A stretch of DNA of 64,000 bases from Tritrichomonas musculus (Eukaryota; Parabasalia; Tritrichomonadida; Tritrichomonadidae), in contig JAPFFF010000022.1 of the NCBI GenBank assembly GCA_039105265.1, positions 1,116,001 to 1,180,000 of the forward strand, given 5' to 3'. Shown one piece after another: positions 1 to 9,278 of the stretch; positions within the stretch are counted from its first letter, which is position 1, and each line of letters opens with the position of its first letter. Position numbers and translations under genes: made by a program. Under the pieces are notes generated by a model. It saw only the letters and a program-made list of their open reading frames with translations. It was not told the origin of the DNA and made no database searches.

Positions 1-233
1 GTAAATCGACATTATTAATGGATATGATAAAGCTGTTGACAGATTGTGATAAAGTTGATTTGGTTATTGAAGATGAAGAACCTGGCTGTTGTGTTGCTAG
101 TGTTGCAAAACTGATAAAGATTGATAAGATATTAATCACTAAAGATGGTAAATCCGAAGAACTAAAATACTGCTACAATCATGTCTATACAGAGTTTGTC
201 AAATATGCAATATCACTCAAATATTGTTGCTAA
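1..233 (+). CDS. C-terminal part of proline-rich-family Maverick protein (partial)
   Basis: The reading frame is already open at the left window edge; the first in-frame Met at 18 is internal by comparison with full-length relatives at 4708 and 14445. The visible part is the conserved C-terminal domain: a helix with MIKLLTD, a segment VDLVIEDE, a Cys pair region, then a lysine-rich ITKDGK turn and a C-terminal YNHVYTEFVKYAISL block. Relatives carry a variable Pro/Gln-rich N-terminus that is missing here because of the window edge. The function is unknown. It always sits just before the tiny membrane protein and the packaging ATPase, which suggests a virion-module role. Confidence 0.75.
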   Translation, partial: KSTLLMDMIKLLTDCDKVDLVIEDEEPGCCVASVAKLIKIDKILITKDGKSEELKYCYNHVYTEFVKYAISLKYCC

Positions 234-253
234 TTACTTTTTCTTTATAAGAA

Positions 254-385
254 ATGTTTTGTGAGATACTTTTATGTATGATTCTAGCTGTTAATGTTAT
301 GGAGTTATTTGTGATAATATCAGCATTGAAACCTGATGAACCACCTGAATTAAGTGAAGAGATGCGACAGAAACTTTATTGCTAA
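254..385 (+). CDS. tiny single-span membrane protein, DEPPEL family
   Basis: A 43-residue frame with an N-terminal hydrophobic helix (about residues 4-24) followed by a short acidic tail with DEPPELSEEMRQKLY. The same layout and the motif DEPPEL..E.R..LY occur in the 49-residue proteins at 15046 and 17493, always between the proline-rich-family gene and the ATPase. It stops 3 bases before the ATPase start, so the two are probably co-expressed. Conservation across diverged element families argues that this short frame is a real gene. Role unknown; a small membrane or inner-virion protein is possible. Confidence 0.75.
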   Translation: MFCEILLCMILAVNVMELFVIISALKPDEPPELSEEMRQKLYC

Positions 386-388
386 GAA

Positions 389-1297
389 ATGCTTAAACCT
401 ACAAAGTTTGATTATTCGACAGTGTTTTTTTCAGATTCTAGTGATTCAGAAGAGCTATTTGCTGAACCTCAGGTAAAACCCTTTTTTAACATCGACATTG
501 AGATGAGTAAAGCGTATAAAAAAAATGAATCCAAGATATTGAGTGAATCTATTAGACCAATTGCTAATGGTATCTACGCAAATTATAATTCATTAAACAT
601 CATTGTTGGAGCTCAAGGAAAGGGTAAATCTCATATTGTATTGCGTGATATCATTCAAATATCAAGAATCCCTGGTGCTGCTCATTTAATTGTTTATATT
701 AGTAAGAATGGAGTTATAAATGATTCAACATTTGAAGCACAGCGAGAATTGATTAAACTTCCTATAAAAGTTATATCTGATTCAAATGCTGAGAATTACT
801 TAAAAGAACTTGATTTATGGAAAGAATTGTATGATAAATACGTTAATAATAATACTCGATTAGATGACAGCTCTGCTGGCCCAAGCTTTGCTTGTGAAGA
901 GAAGATAAATAAGATGCTCTCCTTTTTATGTATTTCACAGTTGAACTCCTCAAAAAGTCCTCTAAATACCATCATTTTATGTGAGGATTTCATTAAATCA
1001 AAGCTATTGAAATCAGCTTATTTTACCAATTATATCACTCAATTACGGCACAAACATTCTATTGTCTATGTTAATGTTCAATTCTTTAAAGCAATACCGA
1101 CGGATTACAAGAATAATTGCACATCTTTCTTCATATTTAATGGATTCTCACGACAGAAAATGGGTTATATATATCAACAAGTTGTTATGCCAATTGAATT
1201 CGAAGATTTGTGGAGGAGATATTGTTGTATGAAAAATCATGATTTCATCTTGGTGAACACACGAGAAGGTAGTATAGAGTTTATTAGTTGTGTGTAA
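389..1297 (+). CDS. FtsK/HerA-type genome-packaging ATPase
   Basis: This 302-residue protein has a Walker A loop GAQGKGKS at residues 74-81 and a Walker B-like hydrophobic strand ending in acidic residues (TIILCED, about 193-200). A conserved region around QLRHKHSIVYVNVQ follows, and then FNGFSRQKMGYIYQQ. This is the packaging ATPase expected in the virion module of Polintons and related viruses, where it would pump DNA into the capsid. It is the only unbroken copy in the window: the Mav-3 copy is cut by Mav-4 and the Mav-4 copy has a stop where this one has Lys in SRQK. The start at 389 directly follows the small membrane gene. Confidence 0.85.
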   Translation: MLKPTKFDYSTVFFSDSSDSEELFAEPQVKPFFNIDIEMSKAYKKNESKILSESIRPIANGIYANYNSLNIIVGAQGKGKSHIVLRDIIQISRIPGAAHLIVYISKNGVINDSTFEAQRELIKLPIKVISDSNAENYLKELDLWKELYDKYVNNNTRLDDSSAGPSFACEEKINKMLSFLCISQLNSSKSPLNTIILCEDFIKSKLLKSAYFTNYITQLRHKHSIVYVNVQFFKAIPTDYKNNCTSFFIFNGFSRQKMGYIYQQVVMPIEFEDLWRRYCCMKNHDFILVNTREGSIEFISCV

Positions 1298-1327
1298 AAA
1301 AATATTGTGTATTCAAAGTATATTTTT

Positions 1328-1786
1328 TTAGTCTAATACAATATTTTGATGAGTACCCTTAAATATTGTTGGTTCTGGTATATCATATTTCTCTCTTAGC
1401 TTTAATAACATATCGCGGTTTGTTTTGTTGATTCGTTCAATAGAATAGTTATAATATTCATGTTCTTTATATACTTGCTTTTCTGTATTACCGTTAACAA
1501 AGAACTCTAATGAATTACAGTTAATTCTTCTCCTTGTATTAGATGTTAAAACGACGTGCTCAAACCCCATTTCTTTGATTTTATCTGGGTAGAATCTAAT
1601 TGTTTTATCCGGTGTTTGTAGTGAAATGTATAACACTTTCGCAATAAAACTCGATTTGTTGATAATAGGATATTTTTCGCAAAGCAGTGTGAAATCACAT
1701 TTATTGAAATCATCTGGGTTTTCCAATAGTGAGATAAGATTGTTGATATATTCGTAAACTCTAAGTGATTTGCTATTGCAAGCCAT
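1328..1786 (-). CDS. conserved terminal Maverick protein (YEYIN family)
   Basis: A 152-residue protein with a clear homolog at 16071-16550. Shared features are an N-terminal VYEYIN.L..LL block, a central SF.AKVLY.SLQ..TIRFYPDK..EM, then F.NGNTEK..YKE..YYNYSIER and a C-terminal LREKY. No catalytic motif is recognised, and no protease His-Asp-Cys pattern is evident. In both elements it lies next to the terminus, points inwards and converges on the ATPase. Function unknown. Confidence 0.75.
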   Translation of the reverse strand: MACNSKSLRVYEYINNLISLLENPDDFNKCDFTLLCEKYPIINKSSFIAKVLYISLQTPDKTIRFYPDKIKEMGFEHVVLTSNTRRRINCNSLEFFVNGNTEKQVYKEHEYYNYSIERINKTNRDMLLKLREKYDIPEPTIFKGTHQNIVLD

Positions 1787-2059
1787 TTTGTAATGAAATA
1801 AAAATTTAAAAAAATATTTGATTTACTGTTTGGCTGTCAATTAGAGGCTCAAATTATTCGACTCCAAAAAAGTGCTAGAAATCATTGAGTTTCATAGTTG
1901 GGGCTCACAGTGTTGTAGACAGTGAGTTAGAAAACCTTGAGTTCTGAAAATGGGTTAGAAAATAAGGAAAATCGCATGAAACCCTTGAGCGACTAACATG
2001 GGGTAGGCCGTCAGATGTGATTAATTATCTGACCCCCAATACGCACATACTACACTACT
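1787..2059 (-). repeat. terminal region of Mav-1, outer end CTACT at 2055-2059
   Basis: A non-coding stretch between the YEYIN-family gene and the junction. Read from the outer end inwards it begins AGTAGTGTAGTATGTGCGTA and continues with a GGGGGTC box. The outer 40 bases resemble the end of Mav-7 at 38006 (AGTAGTATATGTATGTTCGT). The matching left repeat lies outside the window, so the inner limit is only approximate. Confidence 0.65.
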
Positions 2060-2487
2060 CACGACTTGTTAATGGTTTTAGAGAAAAATATAATCGTGAA
2101 TTAATTGGAGATAACTTAGGACAATTTCATTCAGACTTTCCAACCATTAATGGTCATGATGAAATACCAAAATCTATCGAGTCATATTTTCTAATGAAGA
2201 AAATGTATATAGATAAATTGCAAGATTCAACAGGAGAAATTGATTATATGTTCCGAGGTAAAGGTTTAACAAAAAACTCCATTAAATATGCATTTAAAGC
2301 ATTCAACAATGACCCAATGAAGTTATATAAATTCATATATAATGGAAACACACAAACGTTTGATTTAACGAAAAGTCAACCATGTTTCTCAATGAACAAA
2401 AATATGACAGTATCAACTTTAAAGAAATTTCAACGCAAAATTAAAACAACTTATGAAAAAGGTGAGAGGAACGATTATTTTAAATAG
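2060..2487 (+). pseudogene. polB: C-terminal fragment of protein-primed family B DNA polymerase
   Basis: The fragment aligns with the last 150 or so residues of the intact polymerase at 49841-53797. Shared blocks are LGQFHSDFPTIN, FLMKKMYIDKL.DSTG.IDYM.RGKG, and QPCF.MNKNMTVSTL.KFQR.IKTTY. The frame also runs back to 2017, but 2017-2059 is the end of Mav-1, not polymerase. The exonuclease and the palm motifs up to and including YxDTDS are missing. It overlaps the opposing integrase by 8 bases at the 3' end. Confidence 0.85.
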
Positions 2488-4111
2488 GATCTAATAAATA
2501 TCTTGGTAATAATTGAGGTTTACCACTTACACCATTAAGTTTTCCTTCAACTTCATATAATCCATTCTTTTTACCAATAACTTTAAACTCTCCTGGTCTT
2601 ATCACTGATCTTCTTTTCATTTTGTTATCAGTCATATTATAAACTTTAACATTTACGCCATCATTAATATTAAATTCAACGTTATTTTTAATTTCCCAGT
2701 TAGCTTGTAATATTCTCCTCACAATGTAATTTTCAAGTTCTGGGTCATCATTTACCATCTTTGGTGTTACACTAAAACCTGCCCATTTACTCAATCCTCT
2801 ACGTGGAGCATTATTGTATTGATTTACGATTTCATCCATTACTTCAGGATTAATAATACCAATATTCATATTATACGCCATATCTCTAATTGTTCTAATT
2901 ACTCTATCAACAATTCCTAAACTTGAATGTAAAGGTTCTGTTTTCTTTGCTTTCTCCTGTTCATATTTCATAAAATCAGGATAAGCACCTTTAGGTTGTC
3001 TAGCTACTGGTTTAAAATCAATTCCTCGTGAATTATAAAATGATTCACGCGCCAATTTTGAATTAAATGCACCTTCACCATCACCGATTAAATGTTCCAC
3101 CTTCATTCCTTTATCAATTAATTTTTGTAATGCTCGTAAATATGACATTGTCGCTTTTAATTCATCTTTACCAAATTCTGTTTTTGAAAGCATCACATTT
3201 AAAATTTGTGCATATAAATATTTAGTGTTCACATTAATTGCAATTAAATATTTTAACGGTTGTTTTTTCTTAATATATATTTCCATTCAATCAATCATCC
3301 ATGTGTTTCTTTCTGCAACTCTATGTAATTGAAAACGTTTAATATTTTCTTTTAACGGAAATGATGAAGGTATTTTTCCTTTTTCTTCTTTCAGTTCTGG
3401 ATTAAGTAATTTTAAAGCTTTAATTTTATCTTTACCTTTAAATCCAAACAATCCCGTTAATTCTACATTTGGTATTTCTATTTTTGCCCCTGGTTGTTGA
3501 AAATATTTATCCTGATATTCTTTATACCATGATTCTAAGGATTTTTTACCTCTCTTCTTCCATCCTGACGTTACATTTATGAAATCCTCAAATGTTAAAA
3601 GTTCATTATCTCCATTATGTAAAATTACGTATTCATCCAACCTTTCCTTAAATGATTTCTCCTTGGGCTTTTCTTTCTCTGGGTGTGCTTCATCCCATGC
3701 TTTCTTATACTCCAAATATATTTTCCGTTTGTCTTCTTCAGGTAATGGTCGAAATGATATTAAATTATATGCCGCACTTTCACTAGTTTTATTTTGGTTT
3801 TTATATACTTTGCTCAATAAATCCTCTCTTGCTATTCTCACTGCTTCTTCATAATCTGCCATTCGTTCACGTTCCATTTCTACTTCACGTCTACGTTCTT
3901 CATCCTTTACTATATCACGAATGGTGAAGTAATGAATTATATAGAAATTGTTTATATGTTGAGCTGGAATTTTCACTTTCAAATATTTTTCACAATAATG
4001 ATTTATATAATATTTCACTTGTTCCTCAAATCTATTCGGTTCATACTTTTCTATCTTACTTGTCACATATGAAATTATTCCATCTCTGTTATTAAATAAT
4101 GTTTCAGTCAT
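2480..4111 (-). pseudogene. rve-family integrase, split by an in-frame TGA
   Basis: One reading frame from 4111 to 2480 is interrupted only by TGA at 3287-3289. The first half (274 residues) is a charged N-terminal part ending in NTWMID, where the Asp is the first catalytic residue. The second half continues with YLIAINVNTKYLYAQ, LIGDGEGAF (second Asp) and IVDRVIRTIRDM, where Asp stands in the place usually held by Glu. A C-terminal SH3/chromo-like segment rich in KRRSVI.PG..KV follows. The stop falls three bases after the first catalytic Asp, so the gene is inactive unless it is read through. It would have catalysed element integration. Confidence 0.85.
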
Positions 4112-4216
4112 GATTTAAATTAAATTAAATTAAAGATATTTGATGATTTCATGAATGCAAAAATAATTATTTAGTTTATTTTTCATAAATTAAATTTTTT
4201 ATCACATAATAAAAAT

Positions 4217-4447
4217 ATGTCTCAAACCTTACCACCTCTTAAACAACGACATGAACGTAAAACATTTGCTACTCCAACGTTGAAACTCATAAATTCACGT
4301 CTTCAATATTATAGAAAAGTATTAAGTCAACCTGAACCAACAACAGAGAAAGGAAAACTTAGTCGTGCAAGAATTCAAAATAAATATGATCAGTGTATGA
4401 AAGTAAGACAATTATTAAACAGAGCCGTTAAGAACCTTTATCTTTAA
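4217..4447 (+). CDS. small basic Maverick protein, unknown
   Basis: A 76-residue, strongly basic protein (many Lys and Arg; helical LKLINSRLQYYRKVL followed by KLSRARIQNKYDQC). It is preceded by a TTTTTATC box at 4196-4203, 13 bases before the ATG, as seen at several other Maverick genes here. It converges on the amphipathic gene at 4428 with a 20-base overlap. No family is recognised; a DNA-condensing or virion-core role is only a guess from charge. Confidence 0.6.
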   Translation: MSQTLPPLKQRHERKTFATPTLKLINSRLQYYRKVLSQPEPTTEKGKLSRARIQNKYDQCMKVRQLLNRAVKNLYL

Positions 4448-4655
4448 CATAGAACCCATCACTACCGAAATACTCCAACGCTGGATTATTTGAATTATCA
4501 AATTTAGGTAATATTTTTGCAACATTACCAACAACAGGTAACTTTTCCATTATTGATTTTGTTTTATTCCATCCAAATTTAAATCCATCAGCGAAATCTT
4601 TAGCTGCTTCTTTAACTTTACCAGCTAATTTTTTAAACCAACTACCAAAAGCCAT
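4428..4655 (-). CDS. small amphipathic minor structural-type protein
   Basis: A 75-residue protein starting MAFGSWFKKLAGKVKEAAKD, a pattern of Gly, Lys and hydrophobic residues typical of amphipathic membrane-active helices. A second segment, PVVGNVAKILPKF, follows. It resembles in style the 83-residue proteins at 12019 and 20418 (GIFKKIKNAFKN...IPGVGPVVD). Small amphipathic proteins of this kind are known as minor capsid components in adenovirus-like and virophage-like particles; the equivalence here is inferred from composition and position only. Confidence 0.6.
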   Translation of the reverse strand: MAFGSWFKKLAGKVKEAAKDFADGFKFGWNKTKSIMEKLPVVGNVAKILPKFDNSNNPALEYFGSDGFYVKDKGS

Positions 4656-4707
4656 TTTTAATATTAAATTAAAAATTATGATTTAATATTTTTATTTAAA
4701 ACTAAAT

Positions 4708-5349
4708 ATGACATTAAAGCAAGCAAGAATATTAAGTAGTGAGACCGATAACACTATTAAGCAAGAGCAAAACACAAATGTTAACATTAACATTAAACCA
4801 TCAAATAAGCCACGACCTCAAACCGTTCCGTTATATCCTAATGTTCAACCTCTTAATCCTAACGTAAATTTTACTCAAGCGAACCAACCTATGGATACGT
4901 CAACGGTTGGTCAAACTTTATATATTCCGACGATGGAGGATTTGAACTATCAATCTCAACCTCCAACAAACAGCAATTTCCCATTAACTCGAGACAGAGG
5001 TATTGCAGATTTAGGAAATGAAATTGAGGATTTAGAAAAGAAAAACCAATTTCTACAAATGTTAGTTGAAATGTATGAATCAAACCCGTTAAAAATAAAT
5101 GCTTACGTTGTTTGCGAAAGTAAGTTATTAATGAACATGATAAAGTTATTAACTGATTGTGAGAAAGTTGATTTAGTACTTAATGAAGATATTGGATGTA
5201 GTGGATGTACCGCAAAATCAGGTAAAATCATTTATGTTTCAAAAAAATTGGTTACTAAAGATGGCAAAACTAGTGAGCTTAAATATGATTACAACAACAT
5301 TTACAGTGAATTTGTTAAATATGGAATTAGTTTGAAAATGACGTATTAA
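4708..5349 (+). CDS. proline-rich-family Maverick protein, full length
   Basis: A 213-residue protein. Residues 1-20 (TLKQARILSSETDN) match the start of the Mav-3/Mav-4 homologs (SLHKARILSSENDA). The middle is Pro/Gln/Asn-rich low complexity (PSNKPRPQTVPLYPNVQP). The C-terminal 110 or so residues are the conserved domain: KN.FL..L...YE.NPL..N.Y.VC.S, then IKLLTD, DIGCSGC, VTKDGK and EFVKYGISL. The N-terminal tail looks disordered. Function unknown; a structural or assembly role is suggested by its fixed position before the membrane protein and ATPase in other elements. Confidence 0.75.
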   Translation: MTLKQARILSSETDNTIKQEQNTNVNINIKPSNKPRPQTVPLYPNVQPLNPNVNFTQANQPMDTSTVGQTLYIPTMEDLNYQSQPPTNSNFPLTRDRGIADLGNEIEDLEKKNQFLQMLVEMYESNPLKINAYVVCESKLLMNMIKLLTDCEKVDLVLNEDIGCSGCTAKSGKIIYVSKKLVTKDGKTSELKYDYNNIYSEFVKYGISLKMTY

Positions 5350-5350
5350 T

Positions 5351-5721
5351 TTATGTTTTAAATACAGCTAACATTTTATCATTTATTTTTGCAGTAATCA
5401 CCCCCACCGTTGTTCGGTGTATTTTTGATGTAATTGCTGTTTGACCAGTAAGAGTTTTCAATTCACCTTCATCAATGAATACTTCATCACCAACTCCATA
5501 ACATGATGTATCTGTAACTTTAACTAAATAATCACCACCTGAAGCAAATGTTACACATTTATTAACTTCATCAATCTTAACACAAATTCCAACATACTCA
5601 TTCTATCTGCCATTAGTCTTTACTGAACAAATACAATCCGTTGTGTCATTTTCAGTTGATGGTATCCATTCATTCTTAACTTGTTTGTAAACCTTACCTG
5701 TCATATATACTGGTGCACCAA
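5351..5721 (-). pseudogene. C-terminal domain of a fibre-like protein, cut by Mav-3 and with an in-frame TAG
   Basis: Read on the minus strand, the frame from 5720 to 5351 encodes GAPVYMTGKVYKQVKNEWIP, then SVKTNGR, a TAG at about 5606-5608, then NEYVGICVKIDEVNKCVTFA, GDYLVKVTD, GDEVFIDEGELKTLTGQTAI and TTVGVITAKINDKMLAVFKT before the TAA at 5351. The beta-rich pattern ending in VGVITAKINDKMLAVF resembles C-terminal trimerising tail or fibre domains as a style; no family name is claimed. The upstream part was lost when Mav-3 inserted at 5722. The TAG is an independent lesion. Confidence 0.65.
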
Positions 5722-6104
5722 AGTAGTGATAGTGTATCAATAATCCAGGTCAGATAGAATCCACCCAAAAACGCTTTAAATGACCCATTTTTGGCCCCCT
5801 TCTAAATATCAAAAATAGCATACACCCACAACCCCATATTTTGAACCCGCATTTGACCCCATATTTGGACCCATATTCGGGGGTCACATAGAATTCCCTA
5901 TTTTGTGCCCATAGTGAATTCACCCCAAAACGCTCATAAAACGCTCATATTTGGGCCCATACAAATTCCAAAAATAACCCATATATGGCCCACTTATGGC
6001 CCATCTATGGAACAAGCTGATGGAGCAAGCTAATGGAGCAACCCATACTGAATTCCAAAAATAACGCGATTCTCAAACCAATTCAATTTTTTATCCAGTT
6101 AGAA
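5722..6104 (+). repeat. left terminal region of Mav-3
   Basis: The first 42 bases (starting AGTAGTGATAG, ending at GAATCCACC) match the start of Mav-4 at 15647. Further similarity continues as short repeated blocks of the type CCCATATTTGGGCCC and CCAAAAATAACCCATATATG. There are no open frames. The flanking base context (CACCAA before 5722) would be the target duplication, but the partner end is not in the window. Confidence 0.75.
6088..6095 (+). promoter_or_regulatory. TTTTTATC box before the 6105 start
   Basis: TTTTTATC followed by CAGTTAGAA and the ATG, nine bases downstream. The same box and spacing precede 16071, 30482, 32044 and 48257. It is interpreted as a core promoter or initiator of the element. 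Confidence 0.5.
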
Positions 6105-6203
6105 ATGAATTCAACAACTGTTGCCATGCCACAACTCTCCAATGTCGAAGCTAATGGTGTCAAACTCGATTACCTCGAACACGTCATTCTCAAGAAATTA
6201 TAA
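6105..6203 (+). pseudogene. 5' remnant of a terminal gene, perhaps the KilA-N gene
   Basis: A 32-residue frame starting MNSTTVAMPQLSNVEANG. Its promoter and first residues resemble the KilA-N gene at 32044 (MESTAINIPMSAIVEP), which is also preceded by TTTTTATCCAG and GAAATG. After about residue 28 it runs into sequence belonging to the opposite-strand gene at 6170, so the rest was deleted. Homology to the KilA-N gene rests on a short weak match. Confidence 0.4.
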
Positions 6204-6721
6204 TAATGTCTATCACTACCATAATGACCATATATAGCACTTGAATGCTCTTCCCAAACAAAATAACAATTCAATTCATCATGATATAACATTTGAAATT
6301 TATAATTAGGTTCATATTTATCAATGATTTGATCAGGTTCAAATATAAAATCAAACTTATTATTAGCAGAAACTATAGTATTACCATTATGAACATCATA
6401 TGTACCTATTAAATTAGCTCCTGCATGAAACGGCACATGAGCAGTATCATAATCATATAAATCCTTATCAAACACAAAACGTTTTACTGTTATAGGTAGA
6501 TCTTTTGTGATAATACTATTAGTGCCAAAATCATTATATTGTCTATAAGACTGTAAGTCCTGGGTTTTAGCATATGGTTCCAAAGCTGTACTCAATGCAG
6601 ATCCATTAACCAAATCTGTGGGTATCTCTGGGATATCCCTTTTGAGAGCATAAGTGTTCGACACATATCTAGCCGAATAAGCGTTTTTTCTGTTGGTTCG
6701 ATAGTTTTGGTTATTGAACAT
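6170..6721 (-). pseudogene. fibre-like protein, 3' end lost at a deletion junction
   Basis: A 183-residue frame with an N-terminal basic stretch, then YALKRDIPEIPTDLV, a Maverick fibre-like phrase also seen as YALKDDIPD in the protein at 24105. A beta-rich part follows (LIGTYDVHNGNTIVSANNKF, YKFQMLYHDELNCYFVWEE). The last seven or so codons come from the neighbouring 6105 remnant on the other strand, so the natural C-terminus is missing. It probably encoded a surface or fibre protein. Confidence 0.55.
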
Positions 6722-6757
6722 GATAGTATTTCCGGTGTATCACAGTTCCTGGATTGA

Positions 6758-7849
6758 TTAATTCATGGCTTTGATACAGAATCCATAGACCAGAACTACT
6801 TCCATCGATATGCAGTATCTGAGAGGATAGATTATCATCATCGTCATTGTACGAATAGTCTGCGTGAAACCCCCAGGAGATCTATATTTGAAACCCCAAC
6901 CGAACTTGTTGATAGACGTGGAACTCCAGCTATAGTCAACGGTTACAAATTAGTCCATGCATCTCCTTATAAGAAGGCCTGGAAAACAATTTGTAATACA
7001 AAGGCTAAGCGTCAAGCAACTCCATTTAATTTATGGCTCATGCAGCAATTTAATAAGGATGTTTCCAAGGTCGATTGGGATTGTGGTGAATATATATTGA
7101 AGAAATCCGAGGACTTGAATACTCTAGAAACTGCATATGGTGATCTCGGTCTTGGAAAGGCACGTATTAGTAAACGTTTATCACCTAACAGTTATTGGGC
7201 ATCCCTGTTCTCTCACATATGGAAGGCATTCTGGTCCAACAATAATTATAATAAGTATATCAAAATCAGGAAACTGACCAATTTTCTAACGGTATGCAAC
7301 GTCGTATATGTCTATTACTTTGACATTTCTATGAAACTATCTGTTGAGAAAAAGCTTACTAAAGGTAGATCATTCAACTACCCAGATTGGTCGAATTGGA
7401 GGAGTACTCATAAGCAAACTTATCAAAAGGGGGTTGGTCCTAAGGTCCAAGCCTGGATTGATATTATTAAGAAGGGAATAGACAGTAAAACTGGTGAACT
7501 AGCGAAAAAATCGGTACCCGCTGATCTTAGCGACATGTTAGATTTCGTAGAAGAAATTGTATTTCAATGGGGATTTGGAGTTAAATTCGATGAGGGAATC
7601 GTTCCAGATCCTAGTTCTAAAACTAAAACTTCATTTTATGGAAATCTAGTTACGTTCGCACGAACAGCCCCGCCAGCCGAATTGAAGAAAGCTCGCCAAG
7701 GATTTATTGATAACATCAATGCGTTAATCGAATATGAATTATACGGAGAGGGTAGTGGATATATTGAGATGAAAACCCAAAATAAGCTAGAAAAGGACGT
7801 TAGGAAAAATAAAGCTATGCAATACAATGTTACATATGAAGGTGAATAA
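6758..7849 (+). pseudogene. VNGY-type conserved Maverick protein, 5'-truncated
   Basis: The frame is open from 6758 (after a TGA at 6755) to 7849. The first ATG is at 7040, but the 94 codons upstream are coding-like and homologous to the protein at 48659: DRRGTPAIVNGYKLVHASPY against IRDKNNLPVYANGYTTVQSD. A second shared zone is GKARISKRLSPNSYWASLFSHIWKAF against the GYRMKKPRKQSAYEMFNKYV region. The N-terminus is therefore missing rather than starting at 7040. The family recurs across elements and is probably a minor structural protein, by position and recurrence only. Confidence 0.6.
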
Positions 7850-7856
7850 ACATGTA

Positions 7857-9278
7857 TTATGGTTTGAATTGGTCAAAGAAATTCTCACGCTTTTGGCTGC
7901 GTTTGGATTTTATTTTTGTATTGCGTTTGCGCCTACGAGATGGTTCGATTGCCTCTGGCTCTGGTTCAACTTCCTCCTCATATTGAGAACTCAGTTCCTG
8001 TTCACTATATTCATCACTGCGCTCAGGAGGCTTTTCATACTCAAATGTGGTGTCCATGATATTACCCTTGAATTGGGGTGTGAATTTCTCCCGATATGGT
8101 TTAAATGATTTACCAAATTTAACCGAACTGGAATGCTTTGTAGATGATACCCTAGATGAACGCTTAGGTGTTCTAGTATTGGAGTTGTCTTGAGATTCAT
8201 AAGAATACTGATCCTGATCGCGAGTTCTATCTCTAAGCCCTCCACGATGTCTATGTGAGCTACTCGTAGAGCCTCTCTGTGAATCTACTCGGAGAGCTAC
8301 TTCATCCGCATTTGAGGAACCATCACTGGAATACTCATCCCCAGAGGTGTTGAGAGCCTGTGCTGGATGTCCCTGCGATTGCCTCAGCTTACGTCGTATA
8401 TCAGTCATTGCGCGTTTCCCAACTCGATATTCTTGTAATGAACTATTTGTTTTTCGAACAACAACGGATTTCGTCCCTGGTCTCTTATCGGTGGACATAT
8501 ATACCCCATTTGGACTAACCTTTGGCTGATTTCGCACCTCATTATCCCTATATTCAGCTTCATGTGGGTCATATGTATTTTGCTCATGATCGCTACTCTC
8601 ACTAGCTTCATCACTCCTATCACTCCTAACCTCATCACTGCTGTACTCATTAGATATAAGCTTTTGCCGAGGGTGATATGTTGTGTGCTTGTGATACCAA
8701 TCTTTAATCCTTCGCTTGAATGGGAAAGTCTCATCATTGACCATAATCTTTTTACGAGGTGGGGATCTACCAAAAACTGCATCATTTGTGAATGAAAATT
8801 GTATGGGTTTTGGACCACTATCTGGCTGAGCTGTCTGATTCACCTGGAATAGCGGAAGTTGTTCAAAGCAATATATGGTTGGTAACAGTAATGGGTTTGA
8901 ATAAACCGATATCTCGAACCCTATTGGGTGATCACCAGGTGATTTAGTTGTGTTTGCAAGAACTGTATCCTTGAAATATTTTCTGGGGTAGGCTATATAT
9001 GAATTTGGTCTGAGTCTATTATTATTGGGTCCCTGAACTAGGATCATGCAATAATCATTCTTCGATGCCACAAATTTGGATCTCCAGATGTATGTAGGGA
9101 CCTCTTCATACGAATTCATTGTGAATGTGGCTCCGACTTTATCAATCGTATAGTCATGAACGACTGGTGGTGGAACTAAATCACGTGGGAAATATAATTT
9201 GGTAACCTTATCAACATCAAGGTACACAGCTGATAAATATTTTGAGTACGGCAATTCGCGATATTGACCTGGTTTCAT
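7857..9278 (-). CDS. Arg/Ser-rich tailed protein, unknown (Mav-3 copy)
   Basis: A 473-residue protein. Residues 1-200 form a compact, beta-looking domain (GQYRELPYSKYLSAVYLDVD, VPTYIWRSKFVASKNDYCMI, PIGFEISVYSNPLLLPTIYC). The remaining 270 are low complexity, rich in Ser, Asp, Glu and Arg with RS-like runs. The Mav-4 copy starts ten codons earlier at an ATG which is ATT here, so this copy must start at the internal Met at 9278 or is impaired. The N-terminal domain could be a single-jelly-roll penton-type protein, but that is a guess. Confidence 0.6.
   Translation of the reverse strand: MKPGQYRELPYSKYLSAVYLDVDKVTKLYFPRDLVPPPVVHDYTIDKVGATFTMNSYEEVPTYIWRSKFVASKNDYCMILVQGPNNNRLRPNSYIAYPRKYFKDTVLANTTKSPGDHPIGFEISVYSNPLLLPTIYCFEQLPLFQVNQTAQPDSGPKPIQFSFTNDAVFGRSPPRKKIMVNDETFPFKRRIKDWYHKHTTYHPRQKLISNEYSSDEVRSDRSDEASESSDHEQNTYDPHEAEYRDNEVRNQPKVSPNGVYMSTDKRPGTKSVVVRKTNSSLQEYRVGKRAMTDIRRKLRQSQGHPAQALNTSGDEYSSDGSSNADEVALRVDSQRGSTSSSHRHRGGLRDRTRDQDQYSYESQDNSNTRTPKRSSRVSSTKHSSSVKFGKSFKPYREKFTPQFKGNIMDTTFEYEKPPERSDEYSEQELSSQYEEEVEPEPEAIEPSRRRKRNTKIKSKRSQKRENFFDQFKP

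Larger units (their letters stand above)
1..2059. mobile_element. Mav-1: right part of a Maverick/Polinton element
   Basis: The gene order (proline-rich-family protein, tiny membrane protein, packaging ATPase, unknown gene pointing inwards, terminus) matches the right part of Mav-4 in mirror image. The element ends at a CTACT terminus at 2055-2059. There the sequence switches to the middle of a polymerase gene, so Mav-1 inserted into, or truncates, Mav-2. The left end lies outside the window. The first 40 or so terminal bases resemble those of Mav-7 at 38006. Confidence 0.7.
2060..5721. mobile_element. Mav-2: internal remnant of an AT-rich Maverick
   Basis: The remnant is bounded on the left by the terminus of Mav-1, which interrupts the polymerase gene, and on the right by the terminus of Mav-3, which interrupts a fibre-like gene. 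Polymerase and integrase converge with overlapping 3' ends, as in Mav-9. Neither of its own termini is visible. Confidence 0.7.

Noticed and set aside
1328-1786. Adenain-like cysteine protease expected in Polintons
   Set aside because: No His...Asp/Asn...Gln...Cys arrangement is visible in this protein or its homolog at 16071.
7260-7380. A spliceosomal intron in the VNGY-type gene near 7290
   Set aside because: The stretch reads differently from its surroundings, but no typical trichomonad 5' GTATGT and 3' ACTAACACACAG signals are present and the frame stays open.
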